A DNA stretch of 64,000 bases from Marivirga sp. (GTDB lineage Bacteria > Bacteroidota > Bacteroidia > Cytophagales > Cyclobacteriaceae): assembly GCF_024636815.1 (NCBI RefSeq), contig NZ_JAGXGF010000020.1, positions 1 to 64,000 of the forward strand, read 5' to 3'. The notes beneath the pieces were generated by a model. That model saw only the letters and a list, made by a program, of their open reading frames with translations. It was not told the DNA's origin and did not search any database. Below are positions 1 through 9,583 of this stretch, in pieces. Position numbers and translations under genes: made by a program. How positions within the stretch are numbered: the first letter of the stretch is position 1; each line of letters begins with the position of its first letter.

Positions 1-67
1 ACTTTCTTGTTAAGTGTCCGAAATGGACACCAGCTTCAAGTAAGTCGTTGTACTCAAGCTTAGCCAT
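1..67 (-). CDS. rpsB: 30S ribosomal protein S2, N-terminal part (runs off window)
   Basis: The reverse strand from position 67 reads MAKLEYNDLLEAGVHFGHL and continues out of the window. This is the highly conserved N-terminus of ribosomal protein S2, with the family signature LLEAGVHFGH. Only 22 codons are visible. It lies 33 bp downstream of rpsI on the same strand, giving the order rplM-rpsI-rpsB that is common in Bacteroidota. It is too short for the ORF track. Confidence 0.93.
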   Translation of the reverse strand, partial: MAKLEYNDLLEAGVHFGHLTRK

Positions 68-100
68 AAGTTTTTAAATTTATATGTTGTTGTGTAAAAA

Positions 101-487
101 TTAACGTTTAGAGAACTGGAATGCTCTTCTCGCTTTTCTTCTTCCGTATTTCTTACGTTCAACCATTCTAGGGTCTCTGGTAAGAAATCCTTCTGCTTTC
201 AATGCTGGCCTGTGCTCAGGATCAAGTTCGCAAAGTGCACGAGCAATTGCTAAACGTACAGCTTCTGCCTGACCTGCCACTCCTCCACCATCAACATTCA
301 CTTTTAGGTCGAAAGAACCTTCAGTTTTTGTTGTAGCAAATGGTTGGTTAATGATTGCTTGAAGAATTTCAGTTGGGAAATAATCTTTTATATCCTTTGT
401 ATTAACGGTAATAGCACCTTTGCCCGACTGCATATACAATCTAGCAACAGATGTTTTTCTTCTACCAATGGTGTTTATAATTTCCAT
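101..487 (-). CDS. rpsI: 30S ribosomal protein S9
   Basis: 128 aa, the normal length for bacterial S9. The N-terminus [12 protein letters not shown] and the basic C-terminal tail [17 protein letters not shown] are the two S9 signatures; the tail reaches toward the P-site tRNA in the ribosome. It starts 11 bp after the rplM stop and is followed by rpsB, so the three genes are probably co-transcribed. Nothing unusual is seen. Confidence 0.98.
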   Translation of the reverse strand: MEIINTIGRRKTSVARLYMQSGKGAITVNTKDIKDYFPTEILQAIINQPFATTKTEGSFDLKVNVDGGGVAGQAEAVRLAIARALCELDPEHRPALKAEGFLTRDPRMVERKKYGRRKARRAFQFSKR

Positions 488-498
488 CTATTGATTTT

Positions 499-942
499 TT
501 AGATTTCTTTAACTTTAGGTTTTTGTGCTTCATGACCGTGTTCTGCTCCTTCATATACATAAAGGTTTCTGAACAAGTCTCTGCCCAATCTGTTTTTCGG
601 CAACATGCCTCGTATAGCTCTTTCTACTAGTAAAGTAGAAGATTTTGCTTTCAACTGACGAGGGGTGATTTCACGCTGACCACCAGGATAACCTGTGTAG
701 TGCTGGTAAACTCTATCATCCCATTTCTTTCCAGTCATAAGGATTTTGTCTGCATTGATAACGATAACGTTATCCCCACAGTCCACATTAGGCGTAAAAC
801 TCGGTTTATTTTTACCACGAAGAATTTTGGCTACATCGCTGGCAAATCTACCTAATACTTTTCCTGCAGCATCTACTACAACCCAGTCTTTTTCAACTGT
901 TGCTTTATTTGCCGAGATGGTTTTGTAACTAAGCGTATCCAC
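499..942 (-). CDS. rplM: 50S ribosomal protein L13
   Basis: 147 aa. The family blocks are present in order: WVVVDAAGKVLGRFAS near residue 20, GDNVIVINADKI near residue 56, the TGKKWDDRVYQHYTGYPGG segment and the RAIRGMLPKNRLGR motif. L13 is an early-assembly large-subunit protein. It is the first gene of the rplM-rpsI-rpsB run, and a promoter-like sequence is visible about 100 bp upstream of its start. Confidence 0.98.
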   Translation of the reverse strand: MDTLSYKTISANKATVEKDWVVVDAAGKVLGRFASDVAKILRGKNKPSFTPNVDCGDNVIVINADKILMTGKKWDDRVYQHYTGYPGGQREITPRQLKAKSSTLLVERAIRGMLPKNRLGRDLFRNLYVYEGAEHGHEAQKPKVKEI

Positions 943-1038
943 TATTTTTTCTTTTTGTTAGTTCTTAACTCCTTATTAATTAGCTTTTTACAGATAGTAA
1001 ACATTTATGATCGGGCGAACTATCCGCTAAAAGGGACA

Positions 1039-1070
1039 CAAAGATAGAAGCTTATTAATTGAAAAACAAC
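1039..1070 (-). promoter_or_regulatory. Candidate promoter of the rplM-rpsI-rpsB run
   Basis: On the minus strand TATCTTTG matches the Bacteroidota -7 consensus TAnnTTTG, with GTTG about 20 bp upstream in place of TTTG for the -33 box. Transcription would begin near 1033 and give a leader of about 90 nt before rplM. Long leaders are common for ribosomal operons, but I see no clear autoregulatory fold. Confidence 0.45.
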
Positions 1071-1154
1071 ATCCTACGAAAAAAATCGCATGGATTTACG
1101 TATTGTTTTTGCTCTTTTTCAAGCTAAATCTCTAAGACTTGCAAATTTCTAAGA

Positions 1155-1868
1155 TTATCTATTTTTTTTCAACTGCTTTAGCGCAACTTCTATATCTTTA
1201 GGATAGGGTGCTTCGGCTGTGATAACTTTGCCTTTTAAATCAGTTAAAACTAAAGATTTTGCATGCAAAGCAAATCTTTTAATTATAGGTTGCTCTTCCT
1301 TTTCTTTTCCCCTAACAAAATTCTTTTTAAAAGAAGAAAGATATAATAATTGACCACCATAAGTTTCATCTCCTGTGATGGAGGCATTCAAAGAAGCCAA
1401 ATGAACCCTTATTTGATGCATTCTGCCTGTTTCGGGTTTGCAGGCTACTAAAGAATGCTTTTTAAAAGTTTCTATTGTATTAAAAATTGTCTTAGCAATT
1501 TTACCTTGCCTGTGAGAAATTTTCACATAACCTGAGGCTGTGGTATGTAAGGGTAAATTTACTTCTTCATCCTTAAATTGATGTAAACCATCTACTATCG
1601 CGTGATAGGTTTTATCTACTTGTCGGTGTTCAAATTGCATAGATGAATTTCTGTAAGCTTCGGTATTTTTGGCTACCAATAAAACCCCGGAAGTTTCTTT
1701 ATCAAGCCTGTGACAGATTTGATAATCATCATTATATTTTTTCACTAAGGATAAAATCGTTACCGAATCGTTTCTATCCGCTAATGTTGAAACGAAAGGT
1801 GGCTTATTTATAAAAATATAATCATCTGATTCATCTATAATCAGTGGCTTAAGTGATTTGTAATACAT
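1155..1868 (-). CDS. RluA-family pseudouridine synthase
   Basis: 237 aa. The catalytic motif HRLDKETSGVLL (residues about 54-65) contains the nucleophilic Asp of the RluA/RluC/RluD class, and ETGRMHQIRVHLAS follows as motif III. There is no S4 RNA-binding domain, so it belongs to the short TruC/RluA-like group that modifies rRNA or tRNA. The exact target cannot be read from the sequence. It lies 18 bp downstream of the sensor kinase gene on the same strand and may be co-transcribed with it. Confidence 0.9.
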   Translation of the reverse strand: MYYKSLKPLIIDESDDYIFINKPPFVSTLADRNDSVTILSLVKKYNDDYQICHRLDKETSGVLLVAKNTEAYRNSSMQFEHRQVDKTYHAIVDGLHQFKDEEVNLPLHTTASGYVKISHRQGKIAKTIFNTIETFKKHSLVACKPETGRMHQIRVHLASLNASITGDETYGGQLLYLSSFKKNFVRGKEKEEQPIIKRFALHAKSLVLTDLKGKVITAEAPYPKDIEVALKQLKKNR

Positions 1869-1886
1869 TCTAAAATTAAAGTTAAC

Positions 1887-2972
1887 CTATTCTGAATCTT
1901 CTTCCTTATCTGCTATCGGTACAAAAGGTTCTGGTGCTTTTTTCACAGGGAGTTTAAAACTAAATAGCGAACCTTTACCCACAGTACTTGTAACGGATAC
2001 TGAGGAGCCATGTGCTTCAATAATATGCTTCACAATCGCTAAGCCCAAACCTGTTCCGCCCCTTTCTTTCGATCTACTTTTTTCAATACGGTAGAATCTT
2101 TCAAATATCCTTTTTATGTGTTCGGGTGAAATTCCAGCACCATGGTCCTGTATGGCTATGGTGACATCCTTTTCTGTGATTTCAAAACCGACCACAATTT
2201 CGGTATTTTCATCGGAATATTTGATGGCATTGGATATCAAATTTACAATTACTTGATAAATTCGTTGATAATCAGCAATTACGTTTATTGGGCCTTCATA
2301 CGTTTTGTCAAATTGAAGATTCATATTCTTTTTGTCTGTCTTCCCTTCAAACTGGTCAAAAACGTCCTCTACTAAAGCCAATAAATCAAGTTCTTCAAAA
2401 TGCATGGTGATTTCACCGGCTTCAATATGAGATAGCGTCAATAAATCATTTACCAACATTTCTAAGCCATCTAAACTTTTGGCGGCTTTTTTAAGAAATT
2501 TACCTCTTACGTTTTTATCTTTTACAGCACCATCTATAAGTGTATAAACAAACCCTTGGGCGGCAAAAATTGGAGTTTTTAATTCATGGGATACATCAGC
2601 CAGAAACTCACGCCTGTAGGTAGCCATCCTTTTTAATTCATCAATTTCTTGTTGTTTATTGGCGGCATAACTAAAAATCTCCTGATTGATTTTCCGTAAA
2701 GGATTAAAAGATTTTTGAGTTTCCATATCATTTACGAATGAATAATCTTTTTCTCCTAATTTATTAAAAACTTCATATAGCTTGTTGATTTCTTTAAAAA
2801 AGAGAAATTCTAGCACTATACTGATGAGCAAATAAGACGAGGAAGAGGATAAAATAAAGGTTAGAATTAATGCTGTGGCACCTACTCCTTCCAACAAACT
2901 TAAAAAAGCAGTTGTAACAATAGCAATTGTAAGTGCTAACAAAACAGAAACTCCTCTGGAATTAAAAAGCAT
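1887..2972 (-). CDS. PhoR-like membrane sensor histidine kinase
   Basis: 361 aa. Two N-terminal membrane helices (about residues 7-28 and 34-56) lead into a short linker and a HisKA domain with the phosphoacceptor motif DVSHELKTPI (His near 128). An HATPase_c domain follows, with N box NLISNAIKYS, G1 DHGAGIS and G2 GTGLGLAIV. There is no large periplasmic sensor, so stimulus detection may be intramembrane or through partners. It starts 8 bp after the response regulator stop, a typical regulator-kinase operon. The PhoR/VicK-like label rests on architecture; no phosphate-uptake genes are nearby. Confidence 0.92.
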   Translation of the reverse strand: MLFNSRGVSVLLALTIAIVTTAFLSLLEGVGATALILTFILSSSSSYLLISIVLEFLFFKEINKLYEVFNKLGEKDYSFVNDMETQKSFNPLRKINQEIFSYAANKQQEIDELKRMATYRREFLADVSHELKTPIFAAQGFVYTLIDGAVKDKNVRGKFLKKAAKSLDGLEMLVNDLLTLSHIEAGEITMHFEELDLLALVEDVFDQFEGKTDKKNMNLQFDKTYEGPINVIADYQRIYQVIVNLISNAIKYSDENTEIVVGFEITEKDVTIAIQDHGAGISPEHIKRIFERFYRIEKSRSKERGGTGLGLAIVKHIIEAHGSSVSVTSTVGKGSLFSFKLPVKKAPEPFVPIADKEEDSE

Positions 2973-2980
2973 AAATTTCC

Positions 2981-3670
2981 TTATTCCGTATCAAATTTAT
3001 AACCAACTCCTTTTACCGTAGAAATATAACCATCGCCTACTTTTTCCCTCACTTTACGAACATGAACATCTACCGTTCTAGCTAATACATATACGTCTGA
3101 TCCCCAGATATTTTGCAATAAATCATCTCTATTGAAAACCTTATTTGGATTTTGAGCCAGAAAATATAATAATTCAAATTCTTTTTTCGGTAAAGATACT
3201 TGTTTTCCGTCCACAGTAACCGTGTAGCTGGTTCTGTCAATCATTAAGCCACCAATTGTAATTTTATTGCTGTCCTTTTGTTTTTTTATGTCACGCCTGA
3301 AATAAGCATTTATCCTGCTCATTAAAGCACGTGGTTTAATAGGCTTGGTAATATAATCATCCGCGCCATTTTCAAAGGCAGCAACTTCAGAATATTCTTC
3401 TGATCGGGCAGTCAAGAAAATAATGAATGCATTAGCTGATTCAGGATTTTCTCTTAGCTGACGGCAAGTTTCTACCCCATCTTGATTGGGCATCATGATG
3501 TCAAGTAAGATCAATTGTGGCTGAAATTTTTGAGCTTTTTCAACTGCCGTTTTTCCATCTTGAGCGGTTTTCACCTCATAGCCTTCTTTTGTGAGGTTAT
3601 ATTCCAATAACTCTAGTATGTCTGATTCATCATCAACGACAAGCACCTTGTGGCTTTGCTTGTTTCCCAT
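2981..3670 (-). CDS. OmpR/PhoB-type response regulator
   Basis: 229 aa. The N-terminal receiver domain has the acidic pair VVDDES, the phosphoacceptor Asp in LILLDIMMPNQDG (near residue 57), the switch Thr in FLTAR and the conserved Lys in ITKPI. The C-terminal winged helix (about 135-228) carries RTVDVHVRKVREKVG, the recognition-helix pattern of the OmpR/PhoB class. It is the first gene of a two-gene operon with the kinase. It is best described as PhoB-like; the regulon is unknown. Confidence 0.94.
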   Translation of the reverse strand: MGNKQSHKVLVVDDESDILELLEYNLTKEGYEVKTAQDGKTAVEKAQKFQPQLILLDIMMPNQDGVETCRQLRENPESANAFIIFLTARSEEYSEVAAFENGADDYITKPIKPRALMSRINAYFRRDIKKQKDSNKITIGGLMIDRTSYTVTVDGKQVSLPKKEFELLYFLAQNPNKVFNRDDLLQNIWGSDVYVLARTVDVHVRKVREKVGDGYISTVKGVGYKFDTE

Positions 3671-3782
3671 GGTTAATTGTGTTTTATTTTAGGCTAAATT
3701 CGATAAAAATATTTATAAATTAAGCGATTAAAATGGTAATAACAATTTCTTAATATCTAATTAAACTTAAGGATACATTCAT

Positions 3783-4817
3783 TTATAAAGAATCAAGGTT
3801 CTTTTGATAAAAATCTAACATGCTTAAAATTTCTCCATTAAACTTCTCTTTTAAATCCTGTGCTAGCATTTGTTGATGACCCGAATAGCGTTTAAATGAT
3901 AATAAGTAAGCATTATTGACATCTATTTCACTTTTTAGGAATTCAGTATATTTTGGATTTTTAAATTTTTGATTCCTTAAATCTTCTTTAAATTTTTCAA
4001 TAAAATAATATTTTTGATTTTCTTTTTTGGTGGTATTAAATGCTTCTATTTGATGATAAAGACTGTCGAATCTTGGTAAATAATCTCTAACAAATTGATT
4101 AAGAGAGTGCTTATCTTCAAGGTGATCTAAATATTCATTATGGTCTTTTTTGAATAGTTCAGGCTGTTTTTCAAAAAACATTTTAGTGAATTCTTGTCCG
4201 AAAAAAGAAGCTAAATTTTCATTGAAATCCACACTATCTCTAATGAAAATTTCATCATGAGTTAACTCATGGAAAATTAATTCCGCCAATCTACCATTGC
4301 TGTATTGTAATACATTGCTTAATATGGGATCCTTTAACCAACCCAATGTTGACCATGCACTTGCAGTTCGCAACCGCACATCAAATCCGTTTGTTTTTAG
4401 CTCTTGCTCCAATTTTAAAGCTTCCTCTTCAATAAAGAATCCTTTATAACTAACCTTTCCTAAAACCGGAAATTTCCATTCATAGCTTTCCAAACTATAG
4501 GGGTAGGCTGCTGTTGCAACCCACATTAATTCTTTTCCTTGCTGATCATACATTTTTTCGTATTGGTCCTCAGATGAAAATCCTAATTCAGAATTAGCAA
4601 ATGATTTAACGGATTTAACTAATTCAATTTTTGTCTTTAGAGAATCAGGATATGATGGGTTTTCCAAATAAAACTCCAAAGGCTCAGCATTGTACATAAT
4701 AGAAAACTGGCCTTTAGCCTGTTGTAAACCATATCGGATCAAATCCCATTTTAAAACAATGAAAATAGTGATTACGGTTAAACCGAGTAGTAATATTTTG
4801 CGAAATATAGATTTCAA
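3783..4817 (-). CDS. Predicted membrane-anchored aminopeptidase (COG4324 type)
   Basis: 344 aa with one N-terminal membrane anchor (residues about 7-24). The zinc-site motif HELTHDEIF (an HExxH gluzincin motif) is followed about 13 residues later by FNENLASFFGQE, which supplies the downstream Glu. This pairing is characteristic of the poorly studied predicted aminopeptidases of COG4324. The catalytic domain would sit in the periplasm. It directly follows the outer-membrane protein gene (the two abut at 4817/4818), so they are probably translated from one transcript. Substrate is unknown. Confidence 0.8.
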   Translation of the reverse strand: MKSIFRKILLLGLTVITIFIVLKWDLIRYGLQQAKGQFSIMYNAEPLEFYLENPSYPDSLKTKIELVKSVKSFANSELGFSSEDQYEKMYDQQGKELMWVATAAYPYSLESYEWKFPVLGKVSYKGFFIEEEALKLEQELKTNGFDVRLRTASAWSTLGWLKDPILSNVLQYSNGRLAELIFHELTHDEIFIRDSVDFNENLASFFGQEFTKMFFEKQPELFKKDHNEYLDHLEDKHSLNQFVRDYLPRFDSLYHQIEAFNTTKKENQKYYFIEKFKEDLRNQKFKNPKYTEFLKSEIDVNNAYLLSFKRYSGHQQMLAQDLKEKFNGEILSMLDFYQKNLDSL

Positions 4818-5945
4818 TTATTTGTTTTTTATTGGGAGCGTTTTAAAGATATTAAAATATATGGCGTGAGAAAATTCAAATAATCGATTATTGAAATCCC
4901 AATAGGGTTCAAATCTTAACAAAAGCATAGAAGATTCTCCGATATGAAATTCATTCATGACTCTTAATATGAGAAGTTTTCTTTCATCTTCATAAAATCT
5001 TGAATTAGGATCAGTACTGTAGGATTGATATAATCTCCCACCTTTATAAGAATAAAAATGATCTCCTTCCCAATAACTCAGCATAAAATCTCCCATTTTT
5101 GTTTCCAGGGTACCATTTAAATAATAGCCATACCCTTCAGTATAAGGTAGGCTAAATTCTTGACTGTTATCTATATAATGTAAAAAATAACCTTCCCATT
5201 TATGTCCTTTTATAAAGCCTTTATTATATTTTTTATGATAAGAAGCTCCAATGGCATTATTAAATCTTGTAACCAAGGGTTGTCCTCTTAAAGCATCAAT
5301 TTGTCCAGCCCGATGATAGCCTCTAAACTGATAATGAAGTGTGGCTGTATTACCATTTTTTTTTATCACATCATATTGACTCACTATTCCTCCGGAAACT
5401 TCTTCTTTAAAAGGGGAGTTTTGATAAATCATTTTCTCCCAGTTGATCCAGGCATCAAAAAATATTCTTTCTTTATTGAATAAATATTGAATGCCATTTT
5501 CAGGTGTATCAACTAATAGTCTTTCAAAATCTTCAAGTGGTTCTAACATGCGGTGATGAACGGAGCCATTGTAATTTCCGAAAATCAATTGGCTGTTATT
5601 CCAATCGTACAAAATACTGAAATAGGGGATGGAATAAGTTAGGTTATTGTTACCGAAATCTTTGTGTAAAAATATTCCAGCTTGTATATTGACTTGTTCA
5701 TGTAATTGGTATCCAATGCTAGGAATAAATCTAGTTCCAAACAAAGTGTAGCCTTTTACGATTTGATTGAAATATTCATTATTTTTATTGAATGATAAAG
5801 CCCTTATAGAAAAACTGAAAGGATTATCTAAAGTACTGTCTTTTACAATTTTTTGTTCGAACCCTGTATTGTCTAATTGAGCCAACAAAGGATAAGTACA
5901 AAAGACTAAAATAATGAGAGAAACAGTAATAAATTTGATTTGCAT
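4818..5945 (-). CDS. Hypothetical outer-membrane beta-barrel-like protein
   Basis: 375 aa with a clear signal peptide (MQIKFITVSLIILVFCTYPLLAQ). The mature part is rich in aromatic residues alternating with polar ones in short strands, and ends in a strand-like IYFNIFKTLPIKNK. This suggests an outer-membrane barrel, but I do not recognise a named family. Its only linkage is the aminopeptidase gene immediately downstream. It is divergent from recA across about 100 bp. Confidence 0.6.
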   Translation of the reverse strand: MQIKFITVSLIILVFCTYPLLAQLDNTGFEQKIVKDSTLDNPFSFSIRALSFNKNNEYFNQIVKGYTLFGTRFIPSIGYQLHEQVNIQAGIFLHKDFGNNNLTYSIPYFSILYDWNNSQLIFGNYNGSVHHRMLEPLEDFERLLVDTPENGIQYLFNKERIFFDAWINWEKMIYQNSPFKEEVSGGIVSQYDVIKKNGNTATLHYQFRGYHRAGQIDALRGQPLVTRFNNAIGASYHKKYNKGFIKGHKWEGYFLHYIDNSQEFSLPYTEGYGYYLNGTLETKMGDFMLSYWEGDHFYSYKGGRLYQSYSTDPNSRFYEDERKLLILRVMNEFHIGESSMLLLRFEPYWDFNNRLFEFSHAIYFNIFKTLPIKNK

Positions 5946-6048
5946 AAAATTTAGTTATAAAGCAAGGCTAAAGCATTTGGCAATTGTCTCTTTTCCTGCT
6001 AAATTCGATGCAGCAAGTTACAAATAAGCCCTATACAAAATATTAAAG

Positions 6049-7089
6049 ATGAGCGAAAAAAGCGAAAAATTAAAAGCATTACAACTAACTATTGATAAAC
6101 TGGATAAAACTTACGGGAAAGGTTCCGTAATGAAGTTGAGTGACGAAAAGGTAATGGATGTTCCATCTATTCATACCGGTTCTTTAGGATTGGATATAGC
6201 CTTAGGAATTGGTGGTATTCCGAGAGGAAGAGTGATTGAAGTTTATGGCCCTGAATCTTCAGGTAAAACTACCTTAGCCATGCACTGTATTGCTGAAGCC
6301 CAAAAAGCAGGTGGCATGGCAGCTATTATTGATGCTGAGCATGCTTTCGATAAAGGCTATGCTGAAAAATTAGGAATTGATACTGAAAACTTATTGATTT
6401 CTCAACCCGATAGTGGTGAACAGGCTTTGGAAATAGCTGAACACTTAATTCGCTCTGGAGCTTTGGATATAGTAGTGATTGATTCTGTTGCGGCTTTGGT
6501 TCCTAAAGGGGAATTAGAAGGCGAAATGGGAGACAGTAAAATGGGACTTCAAGCTAGATTGATGTCTCAGGCATTGAGGAAATTAACCGGAGCAATCAGT
6601 AAAACTGGCTGTTCATGTATTTTCATCAACCAGTTAAGAGAAAAAATCGGGGTGATGTTCGGAAACCCTGAAACAACTACAGGTGGTAACGCATTGAAAT
6701 TTTATGCTTCTGTTCGATTGGATATCAGAAGAATAGGAAGTATCAAAGAAGGTCCTGATAACATCACTGGTAACAGAGTGAAGGTGAAAGTGGTGAAAAA
6801 TAAAATGGCTCCTCCATTTAAAGTTGTGGAATTTGACATTATGTACGGAGAAGGAATTTCTAAAGTAGGAGAGATCATTGACCTCGGTGTAGAATTGGAT
6901 GTGATTAAGAAAGCCGGTTCCTGGTTCTCTTATATGGATAACAAATTGGGCCAAGGAAGGGATTCCGTTAAATCCTTGATTTTAGATAATCCAGAACTGA
7001 TGGAAGAATTGGAAACTAAAATCAGAGCTAAAATAAATGGAGAGGATTTAGACGCGAAAGTGGGGAAAGCAGAAAAAGCTAAAAAGTAA
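6049..7089 (+). CDS. recA: Recombinase RecA
   Basis: 346 aa. The Walker A motif GPESSGKTT lies near residues 67-75, Walker [13 protein letters not shown] near 140-151, and the DNA-binding loops are in [21 protein letters not shown] and [10 protein letters not shown]. RecA forms ATP-dependent filaments on single-stranded DNA for strand exchange and SOS induction. The lysine-rich C-terminus (GKAEKAKK) replaces the acidic tail of the E. coli protein. It is monocistronic, with a good hairpin terminator just downstream. I see no obvious LexA box upstream. Confidence 0.98.
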   Translation: MSEKSEKLKALQLTIDKLDKTYGKGSVMKLSDEKVMDVPSIHTGSLGLDIALGIGGIPRGRVIEVYGPESSGKTTLAMHCIAEAQKAGGMAAIIDAEHAFDKGYAEKLGIDTENLLISQPDSGEQALEIAEHLIRSGALDIVVIDSVAALVPKGELEGEMGDSKMGLQARLMSQALRKLTGAISKTGCSCIFINQLREKIGVMFGNPETTTGGNALKFYASVRLDIRRIGSIKEGPDNITGNRVKVKVVKNKMAPPFKVVEFDIMYGEGISKVGEIIDLGVELDVIKKAGSWFSYMDNKLGQGRDSVKSLILDNPELMEELETKIRAKINGEDLDAKVGKAEKAKK

Positions 7090-7117
7090 TATCGATATTA
7101 ATCGCTTTAAATATAGT

Positions 7118-7150
7118 AAAAGCAGCTGCTGAAAGGTAGTTGCTTTTTTT
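7118..7150 (+). terminator. Rho-independent terminator of recA
   Basis: AAAAGCAGCTGC pairs with GTAGTTGCTTTT (12 bp including two G-T wobbles) around a 6-nt loop and runs into a stretch of seven T. It sits about 28 bp after the recA stop and fits a recA-only transcript. Confidence 0.8.
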
Positions 7151-7227
7151 GTATCCAACTACATGTAAAATTCACTAAAGCTTAACACAATCTATTAATC
7201 TTATGGCTTATTTTCACGTATATTTAT

Positions 7228-7848
7228 GTGAAAATGAGCCCAGAGCTATTAAAAAATAACAGCCAGTACAAAAATGTGCTTTCCATCATGGATAGCTCTG
7301 AATGGTTGCTGTTTATTACTACTTTCATCCGCAGGAAAAACCCTATCACCAGAACTTATTGGATTTATCTATTGGTAGGTTTAATCGGAGGTATTTATAT
7401 CCTTTTCAATTACGATTTAGTTAGCATTGAATCCAGATTTTGGATAGTGGGTATTACAGGGGGATTGTTAATTTCATTATTAGTCAGTCCTGTTTTGCAT
7501 GAACTAATTCACGCATTAATTTTTAGGTTTTTCGGAGCAAGCAGTATTAAATTCAAATGGAACTGGAATCTTTTTCGCTTCAATGTTCAAGCCAATGATT
7601 TTGTTTTAAGCAAGAAGAAGTATTTTTTCACTTGCATTATCACCTTTTTCCTTTTCTCCATATTACCATTCGTTTTAGCCTTCTATACAGATGGAATATT
7701 GCTTTTTACTTTGCTTTCTCTCTCTTTTTTTCATGCACTCTATGCTATGAAAGATTTAGCAGTATGTAGTTATTTATACAAGTTTCCAAACTGCTATATT
7801 TACAGCTCGGAAGAAAATAAGACTATTTTTTATAAGTCAATACCATAA
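7228..7848 (+). CDS. DUF3267-family putative zinc metalloprotease
   Basis: 206 aa integral membrane protein with about four hydrophobic segments (near residues 46-66, 72-92, 130-150 and 152-172). HELIHALIFRFFG provides an HExxH zinc motif at the end of the second segment, the hallmark of the DUF3267 putative zincin family. Substrate is unknown; a site-2-protease-like role is only an analogy. The track start is GTG at 7228, and an in-frame ATG lies two codons on (7234), so either may be used. Confidence 0.75.
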   Translation: MKMSPELLKNNSQYKNVLSIMDSSEWLLFITTFIRRKNPITRTYWIYLLVGLIGGIYILFNYDLVSIESRFWIVGITGGLLISLLVSPVLHELIHALIFRFFGASSIKFKWNWNLFRFNVQANDFVLSKKKYFFTCIITFFLFSILPFVLAFYTDGILLFTLLSLSFFHALYAMKDLAVCSYLYKFPNCYIYSSEENKTIFYKSIP

Positions 7849-7911
7849 TTTTGATTTTATAAAACCTCCATCTTTTCTTATCGTTTTCGAAATAAAATCT
7901 AAATTATTGAT

Positions 7912-8313
7912 ATGAAATCTGTATTTAAACTAAGCTTGATGCTTTTTGCTTTCCTTATGATCAGTTGCGAATCAAAGGAAAAAGAAATTGAGAAATTAAA
8001 ATCTGAAACCATTGCGGTGCATGATGAGGTGATGCCAAAAATGGATGATATCATGAAGTTGAAGAAATCTTTAAGGGCTAAAGAAGATTCTGTTTCTTCC
8101 CACGATAGCACGAAAATTAAAGGGCTGATACTATCTTTAGAAAAGTCAGATAAAGTGATGATGAATTGGATGCGAAATTATGATCCACAGATGGAAGGTA
8201 TGTCTGATGAAGAAAAAATTGAATATTTAAAGCAGCAAAAATCTTCAATTCAAGAGGTAAGCGAACAAATGAGAAGCAGTATTTCTGAAGCAGAAGCTTA
8301 TCTGAATCAATAA
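7912..8313 (+). CDS. Small coiled-coil lipoprotein
   Basis: 133 aa. The N-terminus MKSVFKLSLMLFAFLMISCES ends in a lipobox with the acylated Cys at residue 19. The rest is almost entirely helical and charged, with heptad-like runs (EKEIEKLKSETIAVHDEVMPK). Such proteins are frequent in Bacteroidota and are sometimes mislabelled viral A-type inclusion protein. Function is unknown. It converges on the cytochrome c gene with only two bases between stops. Confidence 0.7.
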   Translation: MKSVFKLSLMLFAFLMISCESKEKEIEKLKSETIAVHDEVMPKMDDIMKLKKSLRAKEDSVSSHDSTKIKGLILSLEKSDKVMMNWMRNYDPQMEGMSDEEKIEYLKQQKSSIQEVSEQMRSSISEAEAYLNQ

Positions 8314-8315
8314 AA

Positions 8316-8945
8316 TTATTGACAGTTGGAGAGCGATTCTTCAATTGTCTCTATTTCAATCATACCCTTTTCATTCTCCCAGCTGTTGTAAATATAAGTT
8401 GAAATCTCTGCTATTTCCAGGTTGGTCAATCTCTCCAATGCCGGCATTGCCTGATTATAAGTTTTTCCATTTACCTCAATTTCTCCTTTCAATCCATTTT
8501 TTATAGCACAAATACTTCTAGGAATATCAGCTAACATATAATCTGATTTAGCCAATGGTGGGAAAAGCTTTCCCAAACCATCTCCATTTTCCTGATGGCA
8601 ATTGCTGCAATGCGTAGTGTAAAGTTGCTTGCCCTGTATCATGTATTTGGCATACTTCTGCATTTTGGTATCTGAATAATTTTCAGTAGCTGAATTTCTA
8701 AATTCTTCATATCTGCCACAAGAAAAAAGGATAAGGCTAAAAATTACAATTGAAAATAATCCTGCTTTATCAAGTTTATAGTGGAAATTAAACCTGTCAG
8801 ATTTTAGCCTTGAAAGCGGCTTAAAATACTTGAATAACCTAAATATAATGTAGATATAAACGTGACAGGTTTTGAGAAAAGTACAAACAATACGAGTGAA
8901 ATAAAGAAACTTTTTATTCATCATAAGTAGCCAAAAGGAGTTCAA
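8316..8945 (-). CDS. Membrane-anchored monohaem cytochrome c
   Basis: A single haem c motif CSNCH is followed by NGDGLGKLFPPL, with a Met ligand candidate in NQAMPAL. This is a class I cytochrome c domain of about 90 residues at the C-terminus. A lipobox-like segment SLILFSCG lies just before the mature domain, suggesting a lipid-anchored periplasmic carrier. The reading frame extends about 65 codons upstream of that signal and overlaps the sco1 stop region. Met9 (ATGATGAATAA overlap) is a plausible start, but the long N-terminus is odd. Context (sco1, hemJ) points to respiratory electron transfer. Confidence 0.85.
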   Translation of the reverse strand: MNSFWLLMMNKKFLYFTRIVCTFLKTCHVYIYIIFRLFKYFKPLSRLKSDRFNFHYKLDKAGLFSIVIFSLILFSCGRYEEFRNSATENYSDTKMQKYAKYMIQGKQLYTTHCSNCHQENGDGLGKLFPPLAKSDYMLADIPRSICAIKNGLKGEIEVNGKTYNQAMPALERLTNLEIAEISTYIYNSWENEKGMIEIETIEESLSNCQ

Positions 8946-9576
8946 TATCTGTAATGAGTTTATCTACTTCTTCAGATCGAGTGCCGTCATAAACGCCTCT
9001 AATTTTTCTTTCCTTATCCACCAATAAAAAGGCACCACTATGAAGAAAACCGCCTACTTCGTTTTCATCTTCCATGGCTGTCACCATATAACCTTTTTGG
9101 CCTAATTCATAAATATCTTCCTTTTCGCCCGTTACAAAGTGCCATTTAGGTGCTTCAACATCCAGTTTTTCAGCAAAATCTTTCAGCAAAGCAACGGTGT
9201 CATATTCAGGGTCAATGGTATGAGAGATTATAGCAACTTCATCATTTTCTTTATAAGCTTCGTAAACTCTCAACATTTCCTTTTTCATGGTAGGACAAAT
9301 GGTGGGGCAAGAAGTGAAAAAGAAATCGGCAACATATACTTTACCTTCAAAGGTTTCTGGGGTTACCCAATTGCTGTCCTGATTCACAAGCTTATAATCA
9401 GGTATTGTGTGGTCAACCGTATCGGTTACAGTTTTTCCATCCACTATTTTTTCCACGTATTGCTTTCTACCCAAAACAGGAAATTCAGCTTTTTTATTTT
9501 TTTGATTCTCTAAACCACAAGCCGCTAATGTTAGGCTTATTAAAGTAAAAAAAAGTATTGATTTAAAAGTGTTCAT
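8914..9576 (-). CDS. SCO1/SenC-family copper chaperone
   Basis: 220 aa. It has a lipoprotein signal with lipobox LTLAACG and a thioredoxin-like fold carrying the copper-binding motif FTSCPTICPTM (CxxxC), with the conserved distal His in GGFLHSGAFLLVD. SCO proteins deliver copper to the CuA site of cytochrome c oxidase subunit II, acting at the outer face of the cytoplasmic membrane. It sits between hemJ and a cytochrome c gene on the same strand. The oxidase genes themselves are not in this window. Confidence 0.93.
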   Translation of the reverse strand: MNTFKSILFFTLISLTLAACGLENQKNKKAEFPVLGRKQYVEKIVDGKTVTDTVDHTIPDYKLVNQDSNWVTPETFEGKVYVADFFFTSCPTICPTMKKEMLRVYEAYKENDEVAIISHTIDPEYDTVALLKDFAEKLDVEAPKWHFVTGEKEDIYELGQKGYMVTAMEDENEVGGFLHSGAFLLVDKERKIRGVYDGTRSEEVDKLITDIELLLATYDE

Positions 9577-9583
9577 TATATAT

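Noticed and set aside
746-928. Shadow ORFs opposite known genes (for example inside rplM, recA, btuB, hisB, prmC, crtB)
   Set aside because: They lie antisense or out of frame within well-supported genes and show no family signatures.
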